DNA from: Sphingomonas_D zeicaulis
GTDB taxonomy: Bacteria > Pseudomonadota > Alphaproteobacteria > Sphingomonadales > Sphingomonadaceae
NCBI RefSeq assembly: GCF_050433225.1
Contig: NZ_JBNPXQ010000001.1
Coordinates: forward strand, 992,001-1,056,000
Direction of reading: 5' to 3'
DNA: 64,000 nucleotides
Positions 1 through 7,312 of the stretch are shown here, piece after piece; position 1 is the stretch's first letter; each line of letters starts with the position of its first letter. The notes beneath the pieces are model-generated. The model did not search any database, was not told the DNA's origin, and saw only the letters and a program-made list of their open reading frames with translations. The position numbers and the translations under genes are program-made.

Positions 1-2
1 AA

Positions 3-257
3 GCTGGCGTCGCCTCGCCGCCTGCGAAACTGGAACCAGCTCAGGCTCAGATGATCGCTGCGCTGCAGCCGCTCTCGGGGGATGCTTTCGACAAGGCGTA
101 TTTGATGCAGCAGCGCACCGCGCATGAACAGGCACTTGCGCTACACAGCGACTATGCTGAACGTGGCGACAAGCCGCAGCTGCGCAATGCCGCCTCTGCC
201 GCCACACCGATCGTTCAGCGTCATCTGACGGAGCTTCAGTCGATGAAGGCCCGATAA
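3..257 (+). CDS. DUF4142-type protein, C-terminal fragment (5' end outside window)
   Basis: The reading frame is open from base 3 to the TAA at 255-257, so the gene begins upstream of the window. The visible 84 residues are alpha-helical and run through a QRTAHEQALALH segment to a C-terminal HLTELQSMKAR. This resembles the C-terminal four-helix part of DUF4142 (putative ferritin-like, secreted or periplasmic) proteins, where the last helix ends in H(L)xxL. The function of the family is not settled. The next gene starts only about 24 bases downstream on the same strand, so the two may share a transcript. The assignment rests on pattern recognition of the last helices only. Confidence 0.6.
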   Translation, partial: AGVASPPAKLEPAQAQMIAALQPLSGDAFDKAYLMQQRTAHEQALALHSDYAERGDKPQLRNAASAATPIVQRHLTELQSMKAR

Positions 258-281
258 GACGCATAGCGTCGACAACATGGC

Positions 282-2525
282 ATGGAGATGGAGATGGCGA
301 TGAGGACGATGCCGGAAGTCGATCATCCGGTCAGTCCTCAATTGCTTGCGATGCGGGCGGCGTTTCAGGATGGTGCGTTCAAGACCATCCTTAGCTTTGC
401 TGCGGGCGCGCTCGAAATCGAACTTCGGGCGGCGGCGGATGCGGTCTGGGCGGTTGCACGGAGGGGCGCTGATGGGGGCGTCGCTTTGCGCTGCGTTCAT
501 GTCGGCCAACGGTTCGAGTGGCGCAAGATGGATCCGCTGAGCGGCGAAGTGGCGCGGTTGAAGGTCACCAGCACGCTGGGCACGCATATCCTCAGCTTCA
601 AATCCGGCCGTGACGCGCTCGAGCATCTGCGGGTGACGGTCGATCTTACGCCCGCCGTTACGCTGCAGATGGCATATCTGCCGCGTGATCTGTACCCGCT
701 CGGGAGGAATGACGATCCCCTCAAGGCGGCGGGCGCCGTCGAGGCGATGCAGCGGGGGCTGAACGTTGGGATCGTCTATGTCCGCATGGACGCGCCGATG
801 TTCGGCAGTTTGCTCTATCTCCAGAACTTCACTTCGCTGAACGATTATTTTCTCGCTACGCGGACGAAACCAGAAGATGCTGTCGGCGGCGTGTGGCCCG
901 AACTCGGCTATCTGGCGCCAACGCAATCACAGGGCGAAGAGCAGCCAAGCGGACTTGTTGCCGGCGAAACGGTGACGCTGTCCGATGCCATCCTCGTGTT
1001 TCGTCATGATACGGCGCCGCACGAGCGGGAGTCAGCCCGGCGGTTCCTGCAGCTTCTCGGCACGGCCTATAAGATGCTCCAGATGCCCGAAGCTGAGTAT
1101 CGGGATTGGGTCGAACGCGCCGACCGCACGCTGCGCGATCTTGAGGAAGCGGCCGAGGCTACGATAACCCACTACGGCCATCGGTACATCCATCCTTACA
1201 CAGCAGCAGAATATCCCGACGTCATGGTTCAGATGTCGATCATAGCCGCCCTTCATCAGTGGGGCCGATGGCGTGGAGAGTTGCACCCGTTCGAGGATGA
1301 ATTGAAGGCCGGGCTGGACAAATTCTACGACCGCAAGTTGAAGACCTTGCGCCGCTATCTCCCCAACGTGGGAGAGGACAAGGATGCCGACGCCGTCGAC
1401 AGCTGGTATCTCTATCATCCGCTGCTCAATCTCGGCCTGCTCGCGCTGGATGGCGATGAAGATGCCCGAGCATTGCTGATGAACTCGATCGACTATGGCA
1501 TCCGTGCAGCGCATCACTTCCAGTATAATTGGCCCGTGCAGTATGATGTAAGGGATTTCTCCGTGATCACGGACGTTGCCGAAGCTGACGGTCGTGGCCA
1601 GACCGATGTCGGTGGGGTTTATGCTTGGGTGATGCTACAGGCCTTCGAATTGACGGATGACAAGCGCTATCTGGACGAAGCGCGCAACGCGATCGATGCG
1701 GCCATCGGCCTCAGGTTCGACATCAACTATCAGGCGAACCTTACCGCCTGGGGAGCAGCTGCATGCATGCGGTTGTGGCGGATCACCAATGAGGCGATTT
1801 ATCTTGAACAAAGCTACGTCTATATTGCCAGCTTCTTTCACAACACGATCATGTGGCAGAGTCGCATAGGCCATGCGGCGCATTATCGGACCTTTATGGG
1901 CGTAACCTGCCTTCAGGATGCGCCCTACATGGCCATCTACGAATGCTTCGACTCCTTCACCGCCTTCGAGCATTATCTGAACGACAGCGGCCCCGATCTG
2001 GATCCGGCGGCCCGGATGTTGATCGCAGAATACTGCAAATATGCACTCGATCGGGCATGGTATTATTTTCCTGATGCGCTGCCGGTGGAAAGCATATCAT
2101 CGGAGCAACGCGACGGTAACGGCCGTATCGACCGCAGCCTCTCGTTCCCCTTGGAGGATCTGTATCCGGATGGGCAGCTGGCAGGGCAGGTCGGGCAGGA
2201 GATCTATGGCGCGGGAGCGGCTTTCATCTTTGCATCGCGGGCGTTTCACCATGTCGAGGGCGCGCCCTTTCTGCTGGCCTGCGACCATCTCTTGCGCGCC
2301 AGCGAGCGAACGGGCGATCGTGCCCTGAGCGTCACGCTCGACGGCGGCGAGACCTGTGTCGCGCGGTTTAGCCTCGTCAGGTTGAAGCGGCGGACGCTGC
2401 CGAAGGTTCGGCTGACCACGGTAGGCGGCGATGCGCTGCGTGCTCGATACTCGTCGGATGATCGAATTGATTTTCGCGTTCCCGCAAACGGCCGGATCAT
2501 CCTTGCCTGGGGCGACCATCTTTGA
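282..2525 (+). CDS. Large (alpha/alpha)6-barrel glycosidase-like protein, function unknown
   Basis: A 747-residue soluble protein without a signal peptide or membrane segment. Residues 30-240 look beta-rich. From about 270 onward it is helical, with repeated aromatic and acidic helix pairs (for example DSWYLYHPLLNLGLLALDGD, QTDVGGVYAWVMLQAFEL and MYRWLF-type helices). This is the layout of six-hairpin (alpha/alpha)6 glycosidases and related epimerases. I cannot name a family or assign catalytic acids. Four in-frame ATGs lie close together at 282, 288, 294 and 300, so the exact start is uncertain. A sugar-handling role is suggested by the fold and by the glycan genes at 5.7-10.7 kb, but that is inference. 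Confidence 0.6.
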   Translation: MEMEMAMRTMPEVDHPVSPQLLAMRAAFQDGAFKTILSFAAGALEIELRAAADAVWAVARRGADGGVALRCVHVGQRFEWRKMDPLSGEVARLKVTSTLGTHILSFKSGRDALEHLRVTVDLTPAVTLQMAYLPRDLYPLGRNDDPLKAAGAVEAMQRGLNVGIVYVRMDAPMFGSLLYLQNFTSLNDYFLATRTKPEDAVGGVWPELGYLAPTQSQGEEQPSGLVAGETVTLSDAILVFRHDTAPHERESARRFLQLLGTAYKMLQMPEAEYRDWVERADRTLRDLEEAAEATITHYGHRYIHPYTAAEYPDVMVQMSIIAALHQWGRWRGELHPFEDELKAGLDKFYDRKLKTLRRYLPNVGEDKDADAVDSWYLYHPLLNLGLLALDGDEDARALLMNSIDYGIRAAHHFQYNWPVQYDVRDFSVITDVAEADGRGQTDVGGVYAWVMLQAFELTDDKRYLDEARNAIDAAIGLRFDINYQANLTAWGAAACMRLWRITNEAIYLEQSYVYIASFFHNTIMWQSRIGHAAHYRTFMGVTCLQDAPYMAIYECFDSFTAFEHYLNDSGPDLDPAARMLIAEYCKYALDRAWYYFPDALPVESISSEQRDGNGRIDRSLSFPLEDLYPDGQLAGQVGQEIYGAGAAFIFASRAFHHVEGAPFLLACDHLLRASERTGDRALSVTLDGGETCVARFSLVRLKRRTLPKVRLTTVGGDALRARYSSDDRIDFRVPANGRIILAWGDHL

Positions 2526-2690
2526 TGATCCGCCCCGCTGGAGGGGGGCAAAGCGAGAGCAAGCATGGTAGCGCGAGCTCGCGCAGCCGCCTCAGTTCGC
2601 CCGCGATAGGAAGGTAAGCCGAAATGCGGTGATCGACATTGGGATCATCGCTCTCGATCCGACGCGCGCGAACTTTTTGGTCTACCGAGA

Positions 2691-2957
2691 TCAATCGTCC
2701 TTCTTCGCGTCGCCATCGGCGTCGCCAGTAGCCTCATCGCCGAGCTGGCCACTGCCGTGATAGGCCAACTTGCTCTGGCCGCCATGCCCGCTCCATGTGC
2801 CGAATTCGCTTTTCCGTTTACCCTGCCAAGGGTTCGGATAAGCGCCACCGCCGCTTTCACCTGGATCGCTTCGTCCGCTCGTACGGGGCTGGGAAACGCC
2901 ATCATCTGCGCCGCGCGATCCGCGGCCATCGGCTTGCATTGGCTTCTTGGCTGTCAT
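2691..2957 (-). CDS. Small Gly/Asp-rich hypothetical protein
   Basis: An 88-residue, highly polar protein. Its central block PNPWQGKRKSEFGTWSGHGG and C-terminal block AYHGSGQLGDEATGDADG resemble small hypothetical proteins I recall from sphingomonads. It has no signal peptide or membrane helix and is probably disordered. An AAGGA ribosome site lies a few bases before the ATG at 2957. It is transcribed away from the Mn-catalase operon. A variant of the general-stress promoter (GCAAC-N16-CGTT, one mismatch from GGAAC) lies at 2984-3008 on this strand, so a stress role is possible. Function unknown. Confidence 0.6.
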   Translation of the reverse strand: MTAKKPMQADGRGSRGADDGVSQPRTSGRSDPGESGGGAYPNPWQGKRKSEFGTWSGHGGQSKLAYHGSGQLGDEATGDADGDAKKDD

Positions 2958-2983
2958 GGGATGTCCTTCTTGCTCGCGTCTTC

Positions 2984-3008
2984 AACGCCAATGTATGGGC
3001 GTCGTTGC
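2984..3008 (-). promoter_or_regulatory. Possible EcfG-like promoter (one mismatch)
   Basis: Read on the minus strand the site is GCAAC, 16 bases, CGTT. The alphaproteobacterial general-stress consensus is GGAAC-N16/17-CGTT. It sits about 27 bases upstream of the ATG of the small protein at 2691-2957. One mismatch in the -35 element makes this a weak call. Confidence 0.25.
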
Positions 3009-3147
3009 AGATCCTAACTTTGATTATCAAGTTGCGGATGAGCGTGCGCTGATCGGCAAAGCTTCATAGTAGAAGAAGCTGCGTTGATGATGTTGAATAT
3101 TGCATTCCTTGATAATAATCTCGATCATGATTTGATCAATAAGTCTC

Positions 3148-3172
3148 GGAACATGGCTGTCCAGCTGTCGTT
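3148..3172 (+). promoter_or_regulatory. EcfG (general stress sigma factor) promoter match
   Basis: GGAAC at 3148-3152, a 16-base spacer, then CGTT at 3169-3172. This is an exact match to the GGAAC-N16/17-CGTT consensus used by EcfG-type sigma factors in alphaproteobacteria. Transcription would begin near 3180 and give a leader of about 85 bases before the Mn-catalase start at 3264. The catalase and ferritin-like cargo fit general-stress control. Confidence 0.6.
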
Positions 3173-3263
3173 GTTGAATGATGCGGGTGAGGTGGCGTCT
3201 GGTCACGTATCCGCAATCAAAAAATTATCGGGGCCTTTCGACTGTCTCACCAGGAGAACCAGC

Positions 3264-4235
3264 ATGTTCATGCACAACAAGCGACTTCAATACACCGTGC
3301 GCGTTTCCGAACCCAATCCGGCTCTCGCCTCGCTGCTGCTGGAGCAGTTTGGTGGGCCTGACGGGGAATTGGCTGCTGCCATGCGTTACTTCACGCAGGG
3401 CCTGGCCGAGGAAGATCCGGGCCGCAAGGATATGCTGCTAGACATCGCAACCGAGGAACTCAGCCACCTGGAGGTGATCGGATCGATTGTGGCGATGCTC
3501 AACAAGGGGGTGAAATCCCAGCTTGCGGAAGGCGCGCTCGAGGAAGCTGATCTTTATCTCGCGATCAATGCCGGGGGCGACAGCCATACCCAGTCGCTGC
3601 TCTATGGCGGCGGGCCGGCGCTGACAAACAGTTCCGGGGTGCCCTGGACCGCCGCGTACGTCGACAGCCGTGGCGATCCGTCCTGTGATCTGCGCTCGAA
3701 CATCGCGGCGGAGAGCCGCGCCAAGATCATCTACGAGCGGCTCATCAACATCACCGACGATCCTGGGATCAAGGATGCTCTCGGGTTCTTGATGACACGC
3801 GAGGTCTCTCATCAGAAGAGCTTTGAGAAGGCGCTCTATTCGATGAAGGACAATTTCCCGCCGGGCAAACTGCCGGGTCTTACCCAGTATGCGAACTTGT
3901 ATGTGAATACGTCACAGGGGCAGGGGGACATGACCGGCCCGTGGAACGAGGGCGAGCAATGGGAAAAGCTCGACGATATCGAGGGAGCGCTGCCGTTGAG
4001 CGAAGGTGATGGCGAGGCGGTGGTGCAACTGCCGGCCGATCAGCTTTCGACCTATGACGCGATGGTGGCGCGCCTTGCCTCCGATCCGACGATGAGCCCG
4101 ACCACGGGTGCGGATCTGGGTGCAGGCCCAGGTGCCGGAAAGACGAGCGACGAGGATCTGGGCGGCGCACAATCGATGGCCGAAGCCAAGGCGATGGCGG
4201 ATGCGAAGTCGGCCAAGCCGGTTGCCGAAGTCTGA
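3264..4235 (+). CDS. Manganese (non-haem) catalase
   Basis: Dismutates hydrogen peroxide at a dinuclear manganese centre in the cytoplasm. The 323-residue protein begins MFMHNKRLQYTVRV and shows the expected metal ligands: LLEQFGGPDGEL in helix 1, the EELSHLEV motif (ExxH) in helix 2, the YERL glutamate and the REVSHQ histidine. The C-terminal 60 residues are low-complexity Ala/Asp/Gly, as in bacterial homologues of this size. The start at 3264 is chosen because AGGAG lies 8 bases upstream and the homologous part begins there. It is followed after 12 bases by a DUF892 gene and then a ZIP transporter, forming one likely operon behind an EcfG promoter. Confidence 0.9.
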   Translation: MFMHNKRLQYTVRVSEPNPALASLLLEQFGGPDGELAAAMRYFTQGLAEEDPGRKDMLLDIATEELSHLEVIGSIVAMLNKGVKSQLAEGALEEADLYLAINAGGDSHTQSLLYGGGPALTNSSGVPWTAAYVDSRGDPSCDLRSNIAAESRAKIIYERLINITDDPGIKDALGFLMTREVSHQKSFEKALYSMKDNFPPGKLPGLTQYANLYVNTSQGQGDMTGPWNEGEQWEKLDDIEGALPLSEGDGEAVVQLPADQLSTYDAMVARLASDPTMSPTTGADLGAGPGAGKTSDEDLGGAQSMAEAKAMADAKSAKPVAEV

Positions 4236-4247
4236 AAGGAGGGATGC

Positions 4248-4763
4248 ATGACGGACGAAACCACCATACGACATCTGTTCGTCACAGGGCTGAAGAATGC
4301 TCACGCGGTGGAGCATCAGGCACTGACGCTGATGGACAGCCAGCTCGCTCATCTTGCGCGCTACGCCGAGATGGAGCAGAAGCTGCGTATCCATCGTGAC
4401 GAGACAGAACAGCAGATCTCCCGCCTCGAACGCATCCTGGAAGGGCTGGCGGAAAGCCCCTCCACGCTCAAGGATGTGGCGATGTCGACAAGCGGGGCGC
4501 TTGCCTCGCTTGGGCATATGTTCGCGCCCGACGAGGTCATCAAGAACAGTTTGGCCAATTATGCGTTCGAGAACTTCGAGGTAGCGACCTACCGCTCCCT
4601 CATCGCCATCGCGCGCACAGGTGGATACGATCACGCGATCCCGCTGCTGGAGGAATCGTTGCACGAGGAGGAAGTGATGGTGCGCTTCATCGGTGACATG
4701 CTGCCCGCGGTCATCGATCGCTATATCTCGCTTCGGAGCGCTGGCGAACAGGCCAGCCATTGA
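4248..4763 (+). CDS. DUF892 (YciE/YciF-type) ferritin-like protein
   Basis: A 171-residue all-helical protein of the DUF892 ferritin-like family, similar in length to enterobacterial YciE/YciF. Recognisable parts are FVTGLKNAHAVEHQAL near the N-terminus and the acidic metal-site helices YAFENFEVATYRSL and LLEESLHEEEVMVRF. Such proteins are commonly stress induced and are encoded beside manganese catalases, as here. An AAGGAGGG ribosome site precedes the ATG. The stop codon overlaps the TTG start of the ZIP gene, which suggests translational coupling. The exact biochemical activity of the family is not established. Confidence 0.88.
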   Translation: MTDETTIRHLFVTGLKNAHAVEHQALTLMDSQLAHLARYAEMEQKLRIHRDETEQQISRLERILEGLAESPSTLKDVAMSTSGALASLGHMFAPDEVIKNSLANYAFENFEVATYRSLIAIARTGGYDHAIPLLEESLHEEEVMVRFIGDMLPAVIDRYISLRSAGEQASH

Positions 4764-5554
4764 CGGGCGGCGGCTCGGCTGTCGTTGCCGGTTTGCTGGG
4801 TAGCCTTGCCGCAGGCGCGGCGACGGGCGTCGGTGCTTTCCCGGTGCTCGCCGCCCGCAGCCCCGGCGAGAGACTGCAAACGCTGATGCTTGCCTTTGCT
4901 GCGGGCGTGATGCTGGGCGCCTCCTTCTTCTCGTTGATCATCCCTGCACTGGATCTGTCCGGAGCGATGGTCAGCGCCAGCTGGATCGCTTCGGCGATGG
5001 TCGTCGCCGGCATTCTTGCCGGCAGTGGATGCATCGCCGGTGCGGAGCACTGGTTGTCGCAGCAGGCGGTTCCGATGCTCGGCAACTCTGCCGCACATGG
5101 CGCGAACGACCGGCGCCGCCGGATCTGGTTGTTCGTTGCCGCAATCTCGCTGCACAACCTGCCGGAAGGGCTGGCCGTGGGCGTCAGTTTCGGCGGCGGC
5201 GACATTGCGCAAGGAGGCGCGACCGCGCTCGGGATTGGCATCCAGAACATGCCGGAGGGGCTGGCTGTCGCGGTGTCTTTGATGAGCCTGGGCTATTCAC
5301 GTCTCACTGCCACGCTTGGCGCCTTGGCGACCGGCCTCGTTGAACCCGTCGGCGGCGCGTTCGGTGCGGCCATGGTGTCGATCGCGCAGCCGCTGCTTCC
5401 ACTCGGGCTCGCCTTTGCCGCCGGCGCGATGATCCATGTCGTCGTGGCCGAAATCGTTCCCGACGTCCGCGAGCGCGGTGGCGGGCTGGCGGGAACGGCG
5501 GCACTGATGATCGGGCTCGTCATCATGATGTTTCTAGACACCGTGCTGCAATAA
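4760..5554 (+). CDS. ZIP-family divalent metal transporter
   Basis: A 264-residue integral inner-membrane protein with about eight hydrophobic segments. It carries the two ZIP metal-pore motifs HNLPEGLAVGVSF (TM4) and QNMPEGLAVAVSL (TM5), where His, Asn, Pro and Glu line the metal site. It is expected to import Zn, Mn or Fe. The start is an unusual TTG at 4760 whose last two bases form part of the upstream TGA (TTGA), so translation is probably coupled to the DUF892 gene. Position behind a manganese catalase suggests manganese supply, which is inference. Confidence 0.85.
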   Translation: MTGGGSAVVAGLLGSLAAGAATGVGAFPVLAARSPGERLQTLMLAFAAGVMLGASFFSLIIPALDLSGAMVSASWIASAMVVAGILAGSGCIAGAEHWLSQQAVPMLGNSAAHGANDRRRRIWLFVAAISLHNLPEGLAVGVSFGGGDIAQGGATALGIGIQNMPEGLAVAVSLMSLGYSRLTATLGALATGLVEPVGGAFGAAMVSIAQPLLPLGLAFAAGAMIHVVVAEIVPDVRERGGGLAGTAALMIGLVIMMFLDTVLQ

Positions 5555-5710
5555 GCCGGGAAACAGCGAGGATAGCCGTGGCGCGAGCGGTCACATATTT
5601 TCTCGAAGGGCAGGCATGGAGACTTTTAAGGGGCGCAACGGCGGCATCGGCTATCGTAGCCACAGGCAACGATATCCGTGGTTGCGTATCTTCGATGGGC
5701 CGGTACGGCG

Positions 5711-7198
5711 ATGAATGACAATCCGGCTCCGGCTGAGCCCCTTCCGACCGCTACTGCGCCGCGCCTTAGATCGGAGGGGGGCTCGACGCCCACGAACCCG
5801 CTGCAATGGATCATGGTGGAGTCGGGTTCGCCTTATTTCGTCACCGAGGCCGGGCAGAGCTGGACCCCGATCGGACAGAATGACGCAATCACTTGGCCGG
5901 AGCTGAACGGTTTGTTCCGCCGGAAGGACATGGGCGGAGTCGAGGAGCATCTGTGGCGTTTGCGGGCGTCCGGGGTCACTTGCCTGCGACTGATGCTCGA
6001 ATATTGCCAGGGCCAGCATCGCTATATCGAGCGGCCGGTGGGCCGCATGCAGGCCAACATGGTGCAACTGTGGGATGATCTTTTCCGACTGCTAGAGAAA
6101 GTCGGGCTGCATGTGCTGCTGACGCCCTACGACACCTTCTTCATGTGGATCCGATGGCGGCACCACCCTTATGCCCGGCAGAATGGCGGCCCTTCGAGGG
6201 GGCGGCGGACGTGGCTGACCTGTGCCGCCACCCGTGAAGCCATCCTAGCGCGCCTGGCTTTTGCAAGCGATCGATGGGGCGGGAGCCCTGCCTTGTTCGC
6301 GTGGGATCTTTGGAATGAAATTCATCCGGCGCATGCGGAAGACGATACGTCTGCGATTGCCCCGTTCATTGCGGAAGTTGGCGGTTGGCTCAGGGATTAT
6401 GAAATGCGCCGCCATGGTCGCAGCCACCTGCAGACCGTTTCGATCTTCGGACCGGAACTCATCAATCATCCAAGCCTGGCAGAGCCGATCTTCCGCCATC
6501 CGTCGTTGGATTTCGCAACGACCCACCTCTACGAATTTGGCACGATCGATGATCCCCGCGATACGGTCGACCCGGCCATCGCCGCCGGACGCCTCATGGC
6601 GAGCGCCGTGTCGGAAGCGGGGTTGCGGCCGGTTCTCGATACCGAGCATGGCCCTATCCATTCCTTCAAGGACCGTAAGCGGACCTTGCCCGCCGCGTTC
6701 GACGACGAATATTTTCGTCATATTCAGTGGGCCCATATCGCCAGCGGCGGGGCGGGCGGTGGGATGCGCTGGCCCAATCGCCATCCCCATGTGCTTACGC
6801 CGGGAATGCGTCATGCGCAGCGTGTGTTGTCCGAGCTACTCTCGCGCATCGACTGGCGACGTTTTCACCGGCGTAACCTTTCCGCTCAGATCAGGCTGTC
6901 GGATCGGCAGGTTCGTGCGGTTGGCTGCGGTGATGGCGATCAGGCGCTGCTCTGGCTGGTCAGGACCGACAGCATTGGGCCGAGCGGAACGTTGCGGCGG
7001 GACGTTCCACCCCGTGCGGTATCGGTCATACTGCCGCCGATGTCCTCGAACCGCTCTGCCATCGCCTATGAAACGACGACGGGCGCGAACGTGGGAACGC
7101 TTACGGTTTCGCGCGATTCGGCCGGCCAACTGATTGTCGCGGTTCCAGCATTGTCGACAGATCTGGCGATCGTTATCTCGCCCTTCACTCGAAAATAA
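5711..7198 (+). CDS. GH5-like (cellulase/mannanase fold) glycoside hydrolase
   Basis: A protein of about 495 residues with a (beta/alpha)8 glycosidase signature. FAWDLWNEIHP, around residue 200, carries the Asn-Glu acid/base pair. LDTEHGPIH, around residue 311, carries the candidate nucleophile. The C-terminal 110 residues look like a small beta domain. No signal peptide is visible, so it may act in the cytoplasm or be exported by another route. The frame also offers a GTG start at 5678, and neither start has a strong ribosome site; the ATG at 5711 is preferred because upstream residues look uninformative. The neighbouring galactofuranose genes suggest glycan remodelling. Substrate unknown. 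Confidence 0.7.
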   Translation: MNDNPAPAEPLPTATAPRLRSEGGSTPTNPLQWIMVESGSPYFVTEAGQSWTPIGQNDAITWPELNGLFRRKDMGGVEEHLWRLRASGVTCLRLMLEYCQGQHRYIERPVGRMQANMVQLWDDLFRLLEKVGLHVLLTPYDTFFMWIRWRHHPYARQNGGPSRGRRTWLTCAATREAILARLAFASDRWGGSPALFAWDLWNEIHPAHAEDDTSAIAPFIAEVGGWLRDYEMRRHGRSHLQTVSIFGPELINHPSLAEPIFRHPSLDFATTHLYEFGTIDDPRDTVDPAIAAGRLMASAVSEAGLRPVLDTEHGPIHSFKDRKRTLPAAFDDEYFRHIQWAHIASGGAGGGMRWPNRHPHVLTPGMRHAQRVLSELLSRIDWRRFHRRNLSAQIRLSDRQVRAVGCGDGDQALLWLVRTDSIGPSGTLRRDVPPRAVSVILPPMSSNRSAIAYETTTGANVGTLTVSRDSAGQLIVAVPALSTDLAIVISPFTRK

Positions 7199-7312
7199 CA
7201 ATTATTAGTTCGTTTATCGGGTTAACGTTGATGCTTATATCACAAGTTATGTCATTCGAAGTTCGTAGTATGTAGTGTCGTGTTTCGGGCGGGTTGAGCG
7301 ACGGAGTCCTTG

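Larger units (their letters stand above)
2958..3263. other. Divergent intergenic region with promoters
   Basis: This is the 306-base gap between the small minus-strand gene and the Mn-catalase gene. It is clearly more AT-rich than its surroundings. The plus-strand frame of the catalase stays open back to 3084, but the extra residues do not resemble the catalase family and the ribosome site is at 3252-3256, so it is read as leader. It contains the two EcfG-type sites listed separately. Confidence 0.5.

Noticed and set aside
3084..3263. N-terminal extension of the Mn-catalase
   Set aside because: The extra 60 codons do not resemble the family, overlap an EcfG promoter, and a proper ribosome site precedes 3264.
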